Assembly: GCA_937897495.1 (NCBI GenBank)
Contig: CALCBL010000500.1
Location: forward strand, 1 to 11,035
Source: an uncultured Burkholderiales bacterium
Lineage (GTDB): Bacteria; Pseudomonadota; Gammaproteobacteria; Burkholderiales; Burkholderiaceae_C
DNA length: 11,035 nt
Direction of reading: 5' to 3'
Shown here: piece by piece, positions 1 to 8,437 of the stretch
How the letters are laid out: each line of letters starts with the position of its first letter
Numbering within the stretch: the first letter of the stretch is position 1
The notes under the pieces: generated by a model
Databases searched by the model: none
What the model saw: only the letters and a program-made list of their open reading frames with translations
What the model was told of the DNA's origin: nothing
Made by a program: the position numbers and the translations under genes

Positions 1-831
1 GGCAGCCTCTTGCAAGGTGGCCTGAAAGGCATCAATCAAGCCATGCGGCAAATCTCGAATAAATCCAACCGTATCGGAAACTGAAGCGCTGCGGCCAGCC
101 TCCCCCAAATACAGTTGACGCGTGGTGGTGTCTAAGGTGGCAAACAACTGATCGGCTGCATAGGCACGCGCTTTGACCAAGGTATTGAACAACGTAGATT
201 TGCCGGCATTGGTGTAACCCACCAAGGAAACATTGAAAGAGTTGCGGCGATCGCGCTGTCTTCTTTGGGTAGAACGTTGCTTTTTAACTTTAGACAAGCG
301 ATCCTTGGTGCGCTTGATGGCGTCATTGATCATGCGTCGGTCAAGTTCAATTTGAGTTTCTCCAGGACCGCCTCGGGTGCCAATGCCACCTCGCTGACGT
401 TCAAGGTGTGACCACCGGCGAACCAAACGGGTACTCAGGTATTGGAGGCGCGCCAACTCAACTTGCAATTTGCCATCATGACTGCGCGCTCGTTGTCCGA
501 AAATTTCAAGAATGAGCAACGTGCGATCGTTGACGGGCAGGCCCAAATGGCGTTCAAGATTTCGCTGCTGAGCGGGGCTTAAAGACTGATCAAACAGAAC
601 CTCTTTGGCGCCCATTTGTTCTGCCATGAATTTAATTTCATCGGCTTTGCCAGAACCCACAAAAAGGGCCGCGTCGGGAGCCTTGCGTTTGCAAGTCATT
701 TTGGCCACAGGCTTGAGGCCCGCCGTTAAGGCCAATTGACTGAGCTCATCTAACTCTGCGTCAAAATGTGGCAAGCCAAAATCAACACCCACCAACAAGG
801 CGGGCGTTGTGTCAACCGAATCGCTGTTCAA
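1..831 (-). CDS. hflX: Ribosome-associated GTPase HflX (3' end outside window)
   Basis: HflX is a GTPase that binds the large ribosomal subunit and splits stalled 70S ribosomes, notably after heat stress. I translated this frame by hand. It gives 277 residues and is still open at base 1, so the last part of the G domain, including the NKxD motif, is missing. Visible are the N-terminal HflX domain (start of conserved sequence LVGVDFG at residues 12-18), a basic coiled-coil-like linker, the family signature GGIGTRGGPGE at 148-158, the P-loop GYTNAGKST at 205-213 and the G3 motif DTVGF at 253-257. The frame follows the hfq stop without a shift, and no ATG precedes the conserved sequence. The best start is therefore a TTG at 831; the GTG at 795 falls inside the conserved sequence. 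No clear Shine-Dalgarno precedes the TTG, so it may be translated by coupling to hfq. Family identity is certain, the exact start is not. Confidence 0.93.
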   Translation of the reverse strand, partial: MNSDSVDTTPALLVGVDFGLPHFDAELDELSQLALTAGLKPVAKMTCKRKAPDAALFVGSGKADEIKFMAEQMGAKEVLFDQSLSPAQQRNLERHLGLPVNDRTLLILEIFGQRARSHDGKLQVELARLQYLSTRLVRRWSHLERQRGGIGTRGGPGETQIELDRRMINDAIKRTKDRLSKVKKQRSTQRRQRDRRNSFNVSLVGYTNAGKSTLFNTLVKARAYAADQLFATLDTTTRQLYLGEAGRSASVSDTVGFIRDLPHGLIDAFQATLQEAA

Positions 832-840
832 AACAGCGGG

Positions 841-1092
841 TTAAGCCGTGGGCTCGTCGACGGCTTCGTCTGAACCTGAAAGGTTGACTGCTCGGCCGGG
901 GACAATGGTGGAAATGGCGTGTTTGTAAACCATTTGAGTGACCGTGTTACGAAGCAGAACCACGTATTGGTCGAATGACTCAATTTGGCCTTGGAGTTTG
1001 ATGCCGTTGACCAAGTAAATGGACACTGGCACATGCTCACGACGCAATGCGTTGAGGAAGGGATCTTGCAAAAGTTGCCCTTTGTTGTTCAC
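841..1092 (-). CDS. hfq: RNA chaperone Hfq
   Basis: Hfq is a ring-shaped hexameric Sm-like protein that pairs small RNAs with target mRNAs and influences mRNA decay. The 83-residue product carries the whole Sm core: KGQLLQDPF at the N-terminus with the proximal-face Gln9, the Sm1 part ending in [15 protein letters not shown], and the Sm2 signature YKHAIS, whose Lys57 and His58 bind uridine 3' ends. The rim patch reads RREH, with His where E. coli has a third arginine. The tail after the core is short and acidic ([10 protein letters not shown]), unlike the long E. coli tail. The start is GTG at 1092: it gives the expected MNNKGQ N-terminus and has GGAG six bases upstream. The gene lies 92 bases after der and 9 bases before hflX, the usual hfq-hflX pairing. 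Confidence 0.97.
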   Translation of the reverse strand: MNNKGQLLQDPFLNALRREHVPVSIYLVNGIKLQGQIESFDQYVVLLRNTVTQMVYKHAISTIVPGRAVNLSGSDEAVDEPTA

Positions 1093-1098
1093 GATATT

Positions 1099-1143
1099 CT
1101 CCGTGTTTTGAATTAATTTAAGGGTTTCACCTTAACACATCAA
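1099..1143 (-). promoter_or_regulatory. Candidate hfq promoter and ribosome binding site
   Basis: Reading the minus strand, TTGATG (1143-1138) and TTAAAT (1121-1116) are separated by 16 bases and each matches four of six positions of a sigma-70 promoter. A transcript starting about seven bases further on would have a leader of roughly 17 bases holding the GGAG at 1102-1099, six bases before the GTG start of hfq. The ribosome binding site is convincing and decides the GTG start. The promoter is only a weak match in an AT-rich gap and is inferred. Confidence 0.35.
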
Positions 1144-1170
1144 AAGAGGCATTTTGTGCAAGCCCCTTTT
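1142..1170 (-). terminator. Terminator-like hairpin after der
   Basis: Fifteen bases after the der stop codon the minus strand reads AAAAGGGGC, an 11-base loop, then GCCTCTTTT. The arms form a 9-bp stem with one G-U pair, and the 3' arm ends in four U. In RNA from the plus strand the same position would be an A-C mismatch, so the structure fits minus-strand transcription better. The U-run is short and lies within the stem, so it may terminate only partly, separating der from hfq, or act as a processing or stability element. No terminator strength was calculated. Confidence 0.45.
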
Positions 1171-1184
1171 AAAAACCTTACAAA

Positions 1185-2525
1185 TTACCCCGCATCTTTA
1201 TCAGCAAAGGGGTTTTGAGACGTTTTCATTTCAATGCGCAGCGGCGTACCCGACAAATCAAAGGCTTTGCGGAAGCGACCTTCCAAATAACGTTTGTAGG
1301 TTTCTGTGACGTGTTCTAAAGAATTGCCATGAATCACAATGACCGGAGGGTTCATACCGCCTTGGTGGGCATAACGCAATTTAGGACGGAACATGCCGCC
1401 GCGTTGCGGACTTTGAAACTGAACCGACTCAAGCAACAAGCGCGTTAAAACGGGGGTGGTCATTTTGACCATGGCCGATTTGTGGGCCTGCGTGATGGAT
1501 TTCCAAACAGGTCCCAGTCCTTGGCGTTTTTTAGCTGAAATGGTGTGCAAGTTGGCAAACTTCAAAAATGGCAGTCGACTTTCTATCGATCGGTTCACCA
1601 ATTCGCGTTGGTACGAATCAACGGCATCCCACTTGTTGACGGCCAACACCACAGCACGGCCACTGTCCAAAATAAAGCCAGCAATGTGGGCGTCTTGCTC
1701 TGTGACGCCCTGAGTGGCATCCAACAACAACAAAACGACATTGGCCGATTCAATGGCTTGCAAGGTTTTAACCACCGAGAATTTTTCAATGGCTTCAAAA
1801 ACTTTGCCCTTGCGGCGCAAACCCGCCGTGTCGATGAGTTCGAACTTTTGTCCGTCCCGCTCAAAGGGAACCGTGATGGCGTCGCGGGTGGTACCCGGCA
1901 TGTCAAAGGCAACCAAGCGCTCTTCACCCAGCCAAGTATTGATGAGGGTTGATTTGCCCACATTGGGGCGTCCTGCCACCGCCAACCGGACCACACCAGG
2001 GTCTGGTTCAGCTTCAGCATCTTCTTCAGGCAACAGCAGCGGGTCTAGGGCCAGCTCGACCAAGCTTCGGGTGCCTTGACCATGCGCTGCCGAAACGGGA
2101 ATGACATCGCCTAGTCCCAGTTCGTAAAACTCGCTGATTTGAACGCCCTCACGCATGCCCTCGGCCTTGTTGGCAACCAACAAGCAAGGCTTGCCAATGC
2201 GCCGCAAGTACTTGGCAATGTCATGATCTTGCGCAGAAACGCCTGCACGGGCATCAACCACAAAGACAACCACATCGGCCTCAGCGACTGCTTGCTGAGT
2301 TTGTTTGGCCATTTCTTTGTAGATGCCGTCATGGGCATCAGGCTCAAAGCCACCCGTATCGATGACAATGTATTCATAACGGCCTTGCCGTCCTTGCCCA
2401 TAGTGGCGATCGCGCGTGAGACCCGCAAAGTCAGCGACGATGGCATCGCGACTTTTGGTGAGTCGATTGAATAAAGTGGACTTCCCCACATTGGGGCGTC
2501 CGACCAAGGCCAGAACGGGTTTCAA
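1185..2525 (-). CDS. der: Ribosome biogenesis GTPase Der (EngA)
   Basis: Der is an essential double-GTPase needed for late assembly of the 50S ribosomal subunit. The 446-residue product has two tandem G domains. The first has the P-loop GRPNVGKST at 9-17, DTGG at 56-59 and NKAEG at 119-123. An acidic linker (about 165-176) leads to the second, with GRPNVGKST at 185-193, GTTRDA at 211-216, DTAG at 232-235 and NKWD at 297-300. A KH-like RNA-binding domain fills about 355-435. Length and order are normal for the family. The start is TTG at 2525, which gives the expected [13 protein letters not shown]-terminus; no ATG is available there, and only a weak purine-rich stretch (GAAAGATAG) lies upstream. 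The gene starts 20 bases after bamB and closes the tightly packed gene run. Confidence 0.97.
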   Translation of the reverse strand: MKPVLALVGRPNVGKSTLFNRLTKSRDAIVADFAGLTRDRHYGQGRQGRYEYIVIDTGGFEPDAHDGIYKEMAKQTQQAVAEADVVVFVVDARAGVSAQDHDIAKYLRRIGKPCLLVANKAEGMREGVQISEFYELGLGDVIPVSAAHGQGTRSLVELALDPLLLPEEDAEAEPDPGVVRLAVAGRPNVGKSTLINTWLGEERLVAFDMPGTTRDAITVPFERDGQKFELIDTAGLRRKGKVFEAIEKFSVVKTLQAIESANVVLLLLDATQGVTEQDAHIAGFILDSGRAVVLAVNKWDAVDSYQRELVNRSIESRLPFLKFANLHTISAKKRQGLGPVWKSITQAHKSAMVKMTTPVLTRLLLESVQFQSPQRGGMFRPKLRYAHQGGMNPPVIVIHGNSLEHVTETYKRYLEGRFRKAFDLSGTPLRIEMKTSQNPFADKDAG

Positions 2526-2545
2526 ATCTATCTTTCAGCTGGGTG

Positions 2546-3718
2546 TTATTCGGCTCTGAGGGCTTGCACCAAGCCACTCTGAGTCACGATCACCCAATTT
2601 TTACCAACACGCACAGGTGTCATTGCAATGCCAGATGCATCGACTTGAAGACGGCCAATGGTTTGGCCATTGCTGACATCGATCCAATGGGCCATGCCCA
2701 AACTGTCGCCTACAAGCAATTGTCCGGCAGCCCAATGTGGCGCAGTGAGCCCTCTAAAACGAAACGATTCTGATTGCCAAGCGACCTGACCTGTGCTGCG
2801 TTGCCAGGCCACCAATTTACCGTCAGACTCAGCGCCGAAGAGCAGTGAGTCGGAACCACCTAAGCCGACATGTCCTTGCGCAGCACGCGTCCATAAGTTG
2901 CTGCCCTTGAGGGCATCGACGCAGGTGACAGATGTTTGAAATGCTCTGGCGCAAATGACATTGTTAACACGCGATACACCCGCAACCAAGTCAACCAAAC
3001 GCTCGACTTCGTTGGTGCCACGCGAGGCGCCAATGCTAAGTTCGGACATCGCAACGCCGTTGGCAGGATTCATGGCCACCAAGCGACCAGAAAGACCGAC
3101 CATCAGCCTGTCTTGGAAAGAAGTCAGGATACCGGCTTGCCTCAAAACCAAGGGGTCGCCAGCGCGTTGTTGACTCCACAAGCTTTGACCAGAAGCCCCA
3201 TCGAAGGCCATCACAGTTCGATCAGCCGTCAGAACAAAGACACGTCCGCCGGCAACCAAAGGCGATGTAAAAGCAGATGCTGGCAACTTAACCCGCCAAA
3301 TAACTTTGGCATTTGAAATCGCAATTAATTCGTTGGCTTGAGAAATAACGGCAAAGCGCTCACCGTCGCCCCCAATGCCTGCGGCAACAGGTGTGTTCAG
3401 GGCAAGACGCCATGATTCGGCACCCGTTTCGGCATCTAACAAAACAACAAGACCACTGCCCGTGACCAAGGCCAAACGACCCTCTGTGACGTTGTGACTT
3501 AAGGGTGCATTGGAATTTGGGCTTATAGGGCCAATTTGAAGTGACCAGACTTTGCTGATGCTCAATTGGGATTTGAAGTCAGTCAAGGCTGTGGGGCTGG
3601 GTTTATCGGGGGTGCTTGAACAAGCGACCAAACCCATTAGCAAAACACCAACCGTTGCCAAGGAGAGCCTGGTCATGCTTTTCGCCCTCATCCCAACAGA
3701 GAAGGACTGAAATTTCAT
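2546..3718 (-). CDS. bamB: Outer-membrane assembly lipoprotein BamB
   Basis: BamB (YfgL) is a lipoprotein of the BAM complex that supports BamA in inserting beta-barrel proteins into the outer membrane. The 390-residue product starts with a signal peptide ending in the lipobox LVAC, with Cys33 as the likely lipidated residue, followed by SSTPDKPSP. The rest shows repeated PQQ-type beta-propeller blades, for example LDAETGAESW, FDGASGQSLW, VDALKGSNLW and RSTGQVAWQ, consistent with an eight-bladed propeller. The ATG at 3718 overlaps the yfgM stop as ATGA and has AAAGGTG upstream, which supports it. Met15 (3676) would give a more typical 18-residue signal peptide and also has a purine-rich GAGGG upstream, so the start is ambiguous. 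The neighbourhood yfgM-bamB-der is the classic one. Confidence 0.95.
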   Translation of the reverse strand: MKFQSFSVGMRAKSMTRLSLATVGVLLMGLVACSSTPDKPSPTALTDFKSQLSISKVWSLQIGPISPNSNAPLSHNVTEGRLALVTGSGLVVLLDAETGAESWRLALNTPVAAGIGGDGERFAVISQANELIAISNAKVIWRVKLPASAFTSPLVAGGRVFVLTADRTVMAFDGASGQSLWSQQRAGDPLVLRQAGILTSFQDRLMVGLSGRLVAMNPANGVAMSELSIGASRGTNEVERLVDLVAGVSRVNNVICARAFQTSVTCVDALKGSNLWTRAAQGHVGLGGSDSLLFGAESDGKLVAWQRSTGQVAWQSESFRFRGLTAPHWAAGQLLVGDSLGMAHWIDVSNGQTIGRLQVDASGIAMTPVRVGKNWVIVTQSGLVQALRAE

Positions 3719-4380
3719 TTCGAAGCACCTTTTGCAGCTTCAGGGTCTTGGCCCAAGGCGTTTAACTTGGCTGCAACCAAACGACGGTATTCAGCATTTT
3801 CTTCCAACTGACGCCATGCATCGCTGTAAGCCTTGATGGCCTCTTGCGATTTGTTTTGAGCCGCAAAAATATCGCCTTGAACGTCAGAGGCCAATCCGGC
3901 AAATGCAGGATCGAAAGGTTTGGACAGCGTTTTCAAAGCCTCATCAAAGGCTTTTTGTTGTGCTTGTAAGTTGGCCAAGCGCAAACGGGCCAATTGCGCA
4001 CTGCCTTGATCGGATGCACTTTCGCTGGCCCACTGCAGGGCTGCTTTTGCTGCATCCGGTTTGTCTGTCATTTGAAAAGATTTGGCAGCCAGCAAGGCGG
4101 ATTGGGCTGCGAAGGTGGTGCTTGGGAAGCGTTCCTTCATATCGGTCCAAGCACGCTCAAGCTTGACCATGTCACCAGAAACCACTGACTTTTCAAGCTC
4201 ATCAAAGAGTGCCGATGCCTTGCCAGACTGCTGGCCTTGCCAATATTGATAGCCATTCCAGCCAGCGTAAGAGCCCATCACGACAATCAACAGCCAGGTG
4301 ATGGCATTGCCGTATTTTTTCCAAAAGTGCTTGAGTTCATCAAGTTGCTCTTGTTCTTCTAGATCGAGATGTGATGCCAT
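3715..4380 (-). CDS. yfgM: YfgM-family inner-membrane TPR protein (SecYEG ancillary subunit)
   Basis: YfgM-family proteins are single-span inner-membrane proteins with a periplasmic TPR domain; in E. coli YfgM associates with SecYEG and the chaperone PpiD. The product from the ATG at 4380 has 221 residues. A short acidic cytoplasmic N-terminus (HLDLEEQEQLDELKHFW) precedes one membrane segment at about 26-43 (AITWLLIVVMGSYAGW). The remainder is helical and alanine-rich, with TPR-like stretches such as KAALQWASESASDQGSAQLA and SQEAIKAYSDAW. I chose Met at 4380 because MASHLDLEEQEQLDELK matches the usual N-terminus of the family. The longer open frame upstream, to 4545, only overlaps the end of hisS. 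The gene starts 13 bases after hisS and its stop overlaps the bamB start. The molecular role is transferred from E. coli. Confidence 0.93.
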   Translation of the reverse strand: MASHLDLEEQEQLDELKHFWKKYGNAITWLLIVVMGSYAGWNGYQYWQGQQSGKASALFDELEKSVVSGDMVKLERAWTDMKERFPSTTFAAQSALLAAKSFQMTDKPDAAKAALQWASESASDQGSAQLARLRLANLQAQQKAFDEALKTLSKPFDPAFAGLASDVQGDIFAAQNKSQEAIKAYSDAWRQLEENAEYRRLVAAKLNALGQDPEAAKGASK

Positions 4381-4393
4381 ATTCAACTTTAAT

Positions 4394-5725
4394 TTAAGTG
4401 GTGGATTGTAGGCTGTGAGCCCAGACATCCAACTTTTCAAGAGATTCTGTCCTTTGAGCCCCGCCCCCATCGCGCAAAGACTTGACTGAAACGGTGTTTT
4501 GAGCGAGCTCATCTGTACCAAAAATGAGGGCATAAGCCGCGCCACTGCTGTCGGCTTTTTTGAATTGAGTTTTCATGCTGCCAACGCCCTCGCCTGAGCC
4601 TGCGTGCATTTGAACATTGACACCCAAGGCGCGAAGCTGCCTGAGGTGTTTCAAAACCAAGGGCAAACTGTTGGCATCTGGCACGATGGCATAGGCGTGG
4701 GGCGTGGCTTCGGGCAATTGCACACCCTGCTCTTCTAGCAAGGCCAAAACACGCTCAAGTCCTAGGGCCCAACCCACAGCAGGCGCGGGCTTGCCACCCA
4801 CTTGCTCAATCAGGTAGTCATAACGACCGCCGCCACACACGGTGCCTTGAGAACCCAACTGATCGGTGATGAACTCGAACACAGTGAGGTTGTAGTAGTC
4901 CATGCCGCGAACCAAGCGAGGGTTTAACGAATACTGAACACCATTGGCATCGAGAATTTGACGCAAAGCATTGAAATGGGCAAGCGAAGCTTCACCCAAA
5001 AAATTCATCAGTTGAGGGGCTGACTCAACCACTTCTTTCATGGCGGGATTTTTGGTATCCAAAATTCGCAGCGGGTTGGTGTACAGACGGCGCTTAGCGT
5101 CCTCATCTAATACAGCTTGGTGTTTTTCAAAGTGCGTGATCAAGGCCGCGCGATGTGCCAAGCGCTCTGGTGGTTGACCCAAACTATTGAGCTCTAGGCG
5201 CACGTTTTTGAGGCCAATGGCTTGCCATAAATCATGGGCCAACAAAATAACTTCTGCGTCAATTTCGGGGCCCTGAAAACCCAAGACCTCAGCGCCAATT
5301 TGATGGAATTGTCGGTAGCGTCCACGTTGAGGGCGCTCGTGTCTGAACATCGGGCCCATGTAATACAAACGCTTGCCGCCCTCGTAAAGCATGTTGTGCT
5401 CAACCACTGCGCGCACAACACCTGCCGTGCTTTCAGGACGCAGCGTTAGGGCTTCACCATTTAAGCGATCTTCGAAGGAATACATTTCCTTCTCAACAAT
5501 GTCAGTCACTTCGCCAAGGCCGCGAACAAAGAGTGCGGTGGGTTCGACGATGGGTGTTCGAATGTTTCGATAGGCATAACGCGCCATCAAATTTCTCACA
5601 ATGCCTTCGAGCCATTCCCATTTGGCGGACTCTCCGGGCAATACATCGTTCATGCCTTTGACGGCAGTCAGTTTTTTAAACGCGCTCACTTTGGAAGGAA
5701 GTTCTTTGGATTGAATGTCGGACAT
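4394..5725 (-). CDS. hisS: Histidyl-tRNA synthetase
   Basis: This class II aminoacyl-tRNA synthetase attaches histidine to tRNA-His in the cytoplasm, using ATP. The 443-residue product has the expected N-terminus ([14 protein letters not shown] at 19-32). It shows motif 2, [16 protein letters not shown], at 127-142, the histidine-specific signature [15 protein letters not shown] at 271-285, the glycine-rich CGGGRYD at 297-303 and motif 3 [11 protein letters not shown] at 316-326. An anticodon-binding domain occupies about 343-440. It is slightly longer than the E. coli enzyme (424). The ATG at 5725 lies six bases after the ispG stop and has no recognisable Shine-Dalgarno, since the preceding bases are GAATTTTT. 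Translation may therefore depend on ribosomes finishing ispG. This is the catalytic HisS and not the HisZ paralogue, because the substrate-binding motifs are intact. Confidence 0.98.
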   Translation of the reverse strand: MSDIQSKELPSKVSAFKKLTAVKGMNDVLPGESAKWEWLEGIVRNLMARYAYRNIRTPIVEPTALFVRGLGEVTDIVEKEMYSFEDRLNGEALTLRPESTAGVVRAVVEHNMLYEGGKRLYYMGPMFRHERPQRGRYRQFHQIGAEVLGFQGPEIDAEVILLAHDLWQAIGLKNVRLELNSLGQPPERLAHRAALITHFEKHQAVLDEDAKRRLYTNPLRILDTKNPAMKEVVESAPQLMNFLGEASLAHFNALRQILDANGVQYSLNPRLVRGMDYYNLTVFEFITDQLGSQGTVCGGGRYDYLIEQVGGKPAPAVGWALGLERVLALLEEQGVQLPEATPHAYAIVPDANSLPLVLKHLRQLRALGVNVQMHAGSGEGVGSMKTQFKKADSSGAAYALIFGTDELAQNTVSVKSLRDGGGAQRTESLEKLDVWAHSLQSTT

Positions 5726-5731
5726 AAAAAT

Positions 5732-7027
5732 TCAAATGACAGCGTTGGAGCTGCCGCCAAAGCGCTTGTCGATGTATTGCTCGACCATAGTTTGAAACTC
5801 TTTGGCAATGTTGTCGCCACGCAAGGTGAGTTTTTTCTCACCATCGATGAACACCGGTGCAGCAGGGGCTTCGCCAGTGCCAGGCAAACTGATGCCGATG
5901 TCGGCATGTTTGCTTTCGCCAGGTCCATTGACGATGCAGCCCATGACGGCCAACTTCAAGTGCTCGACACCGGGATAACGGCTGCGCCAAACAGGCATTT
6001 GAGCGCGCAAGAAATCGTCAATTTGTTTGGCCAGTTCTTGGAAGGTGCTGCTGGTGGTGCGGCCACAGCCTGGGCATGCAGTGACACTGGGTACAAAGAT
6101 TCGCAAACCCAAAGATTGCAAAATTTCTGAAGCAATGACCACCTCTTGGGTGCGCGCCTCGCCGGGCTGTGGCGTGAGTGAGACGCGAATGGTGTCTCCG
6201 ATACCTTCTTGAAGCAAGATGGCCAGAGCAGTGCTTGAGGCAACGGTTCCCTTGGTCCCCATGCCTGCTTCGGTGAGCCCCAAATGCAAAGGGTAATCCG
6301 TGCGTCGGCCAAGTTCGCGGTAGACGGCAATCAGGTCTTGGACGCCAGAGACCTTGCACGAAAGCATGATTTGTGCACGAGCCATGCCCATCTCGTGTGC
6401 CTTGTCGGCAGAAGTGATGGCCGACGTAATGAGCGCCTCGTACATCACTTGTCTAGATTCCCAAGGCACTTTTCTTTGACTGTTTTGATCCATCAATTCA
6501 GCCAACAACTCTTGATCTAAGCTTCCCCAGTTGACACCAATGCGAACAGGTTTGTTCCACCGCATGGCAGCTTCAATCATTTGTCCAAATTGCAGATCGT
6601 GCTTGTCGCCTTTTCCAACATTGCCGGGATTGATTCGGTATTTGGAAAGTGCTTCAGCACAAGCCGGATGGTCGCTTAACAATCGGTGTCCGTTGTAATG
6701 AAAGTCACCAATCAGGGGCACATCAATGCCCATTTTGTCGAGCTGATCTCGGATATGGGGAACGGCCTCTGCAGCCTCTGGCGTGTTGACAGTGATCCGC
6801 ACCAATTCCGAACCCGCTATGGCCAATTCTTTAACCTGAATGGCTGTTCCAATGACATCAACGGTGTCGGTGTTGGTCATAGACTGAACACGAACGGGCG
6901 CTTGCCCCCCCACCGTGACAATGCGTTGCCCCCACACCACTTGAGCTTGAAGGCTGTGCCTTTGAAGGGGAACTGCCGCAGGAATGGCCTCGGCCATGGT
7001 CTTAGGAATGACTGTAGGTTGCATCAT
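5732..7027 (-). CDS. ispG: 4-hydroxy-3-methylbut-2-en-1-yl diphosphate synthase
   Basis: IspG (GcpE) carries out the penultimate step of the MEP pathway, reducing methylerythritol cyclodiphosphate to HMBPP for isoprenoid synthesis. It supplies precursors of undecaprenyl phosphate and quinones. The 431-residue product has the N-terminal TIM-barrel domain ([11 protein letters not shown] at 45-55, RINPGNVG at 131-138) and a C-terminal iron-sulfur domain. In the latter Cys318 and Cys321 (CPGCGRT), Cys364 (GCIVNGPGE) and Glu371 match the [4Fe-4S] ligands of the E. coli enzyme. It is longer than the E. coli protein (372), partly through an N-terminal extension of about 20 residues. Two ATG codons stand side by side at 7027 and 7024; GAGG seven bases before the first favours that one. 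The start overlaps the rodZ stop by four bases (ATGA). Confidence 0.97.
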   Translation of the reverse strand: MMQPTVIPKTMAEAIPAAVPLQRHSLQAQVVWGQRIVTVGGQAPVRVQSMTNTDTVDVIGTAIQVKELAIAGSELVRITVNTPEAAEAVPHIRDQLDKMGIDVPLIGDFHYNGHRLLSDHPACAEALSKYRINPGNVGKGDKHDLQFGQMIEAAMRWNKPVRIGVNWGSLDQELLAELMDQNSQRKVPWESRQVMYEALITSAITSADKAHEMGMARAQIMLSCKVSGVQDLIAVYRELGRRTDYPLHLGLTEAGMGTKGTVASSTALAILLQEGIGDTIRVSLTPQPGEARTQEVVIASEILQSLGLRIFVPSVTACPGCGRTTSSTFQELAKQIDDFLRAQMPVWRSRYPGVEHLKLAVMGCIVNGPGESKHADIGISLPGTGEAPAAPVFIDGEKKLTLRGDNIAKEFQTMVEQYIDKRFGGSSNAVI

Positions 7028-7644
7028 TTTTTGACCTCTAAAGTTGGAGGATTTGAGTCGTTGGGGGAGTTGCGGCGATTGGCTTCAGGCGTAGAACTGT
7101 CAAACACCATGGCCTTTGGGAGGTCGGCTTGCGCTGCATCAGGGGCTGCTTGTTCTTGAACCGGAGGCATGGTGGGGACCACTTCTGAAACCTCAGGTTT
7201 TGTATTTTGATTGAAAACAATGAGTTGTAAATCGGCGGAGTAAGCCCAAGCCAAAATGCAAATGACCGCAAACAAGATCCAAAGCTTGCGTCCCTTTGGA
7301 TGAGTGCCGCTAGGTTGATCCATTCGATGCAGTCTGCTGGAAGACCTGTTGTCAGATTCAATGAGCTGCAAGGGTTTTAAACCATTGGTCATTTGAGGCA
7401 TCAGTGCCAAAACAGGTTCGGAATCAATTTTCAAAAAACGACAAACTTTGGCAGCCAATGCACGTGCAAAAACCGGCTCAGGCAAGTGCTGAAATTGATC
7501 TGCCTCAAGGGCTTCCAATTGTTTGATACTGACTTTGAGGTTCACAGACAACACCGCCAAATGCAAGCCAGCTTTTTCTCGTGCAGACCGCATGATGCCG
7601 CCGGGTGAACGGGGCATCGAAGCCTGATCAAGGGTTTCAGTCAT
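7024..7644 (-). CDS. rodZ: RodZ-like HTH membrane protein, short form
   Basis: RodZ ties the MreB cytoskeleton to the membrane and supports rod shape. The 206-residue product has a Cro/Xre-type helix-turn-helix region at about 15-75 ([20 protein letters not shown], then [24 protein letters not shown]), which is the RodZ N-terminal signature. A basic juxtamembrane stretch (HPKGRK) precedes one membrane segment at about 121-137. A 60-70 residue proline- and polar-rich tail with no apparent fold follows. The periplasmic beta-rich domain that ends most RodZ proteins is absent; E. coli RodZ has 337 residues. The stop overlaps the ispG start cleanly, so I see no room for a lost 3' part. The ATG at 7644 has AGGA upstream and overlaps the end of pilW by eight bases. 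Family and position are clear; whether it is fully functional RodZ is open. Confidence 0.86.
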   Translation of the reverse strand: MTETLDQASMPRSPGGIMRSAREKAGLHLAVLSVNLKVSIKQLEALEADQFQHLPEPVFARALAAKVCRFLKIDSEPVLALMPQMTNGLKPLQLIESDNRSSSRLHRMDQPSGTHPKGRKLWILFAVICILAWAYSADLQLIVFNQNTKPEVSEVVPTMPPVQEQAAPDAAQADLPKAMVFDSSTPEANRRNSPNDSNPPTLEVKK

Positions 7645-8437
7645 GAGATGCGCTTTCCTGGTAAGCGCGCCACTGCGCTGAATTTGAAAAATGAAGTCCT
7701 AACATCTTGCCCCAATGGTTCTTTTTAACTGCTTGATTCTGACGCTCTGCAAGCTGCAAAGCAAACCACACCGATTGTGCACTCACAGAGGGAGAATCAT
7801 TCAAATATTCAAGAATTTTCTCAGCTTCTATGTACTTTCCCAACTGAATTTTGAGCTCTACCAGTTCAAGTGGCTCAGAAATCAAGCTTGGCTGCTGTGC
7901 GAAGGCCTCTGACAACCTTTCGTTGGCGGCCTCAAATTGCTTATTTCGCCTAAGACATTGACCCCAAATCCAGTTCGTCTTGACCTGCAAAGGGCCCATG
8001 GAAAGGCCCAAAGCTCGCTTGAATTTTTCAAATGCCGCTTCAAAATGGTCATTTTGGCAATCAAATATTCCCCATTGAAGGGCAACTTGAGGATCTTGCG
8101 GTGCTGCAGCCATGGCTTGTTGAAAGTATTTTTGAGACAAATCCGCCTTGTTTTGTTGTTGGAAAAGAAGGGCTTTGAGCACCAATGCAGGTGCATGCTG
8201 GGGCGTCAAAATCAATGCGTGATCGACCTCCTCCAATGCAAAGACAAACATGCCTGCTTGAAAATAGGCAGACGCTAAGGCGGTTCTGGCCTGAGCACGC
8301 GTTAAGGCCTGAGACGACTCGGAGGCGTTGGGAAACCATGCGCCGGCCAGCGGCAAATGAAAGATGATTGAAACAAAAAGTAAGCCCATCAGAAGCCTTG
8401 CCCCCAAATGAGGGGCAAAAGCAACGGGTCTTGGCAT
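7637..8437 (-). CDS. pilW: PilW/PilF-like TPR protein (type IV pilus biogenesis), no lipobox
   Basis: PilF/PilW proteins are TPR pilotins that help the PilQ secretin reach and assemble in the outer membrane. The 266-residue product from the ATG at 8437 has a hydrophobic segment at about 15-33 (LLMGLLFVSIIFHLPLAGA), which is a signal peptide or anchor. TPR-like helical repeats follow from about 48 to 235, such as ARTALASAYFQAGMFVFALEEVDHAL and AEKILEYLN. The N-terminal repeat and its place between rlmN and rodZ are typical of PilW. Unlike known pilotins it has no cysteine after the signal segment, so lipidation is not predicted. I chose the ATG at 8437 because it overlaps the rlmN stop as TGATG; a GTG at 8479 would add 14 residues lying inside rlmN. 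The pilus role is inferred from family and context. Confidence 0.78.
   Translation of the reverse strand: MPRPVAFAPHLGARLLMGLLFVSIIFHLPLAGAWFPNASESSQALTRAQARTALASAYFQAGMFVFALEEVDHALILTPQHAPALVLKALLFQQQNKADLSQKYFQQAMAAAPQDPQVALQWGIFDCQNDHFEAAFEKFKRALGLSMGPLQVKTNWIWGQCLRRNKQFEAANERLSEAFAQQPSLISEPLELVELKIQLGKYIEAEKILEYLNDSPSVSAQSVWFALQLAERQNQAVKKNHWGKMLGLHFSNSAQWRAYQESASHD

Noticed and set aside
1456..2474. Several plus-strand open frames of 85-135 codons opposite der
   Set aside because: They lie wholly opposite a clear, full-length Der frame, resemble no known protein, and have no context of their own. They are by-products of codon bias.
4381..4545. N-terminal extension of yfgM by 55 codons into hisS
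   Set aside because: The extension reads the end of hisS in another frame, and the family N-terminus begins exactly at the ATG at 4380.
6686..7159. 157-codon plus-strand open frame across ispG and rodZ
   Set aside because: It is antisense to two clear genes, crosses their junction, and its translation has no recognisable domain.
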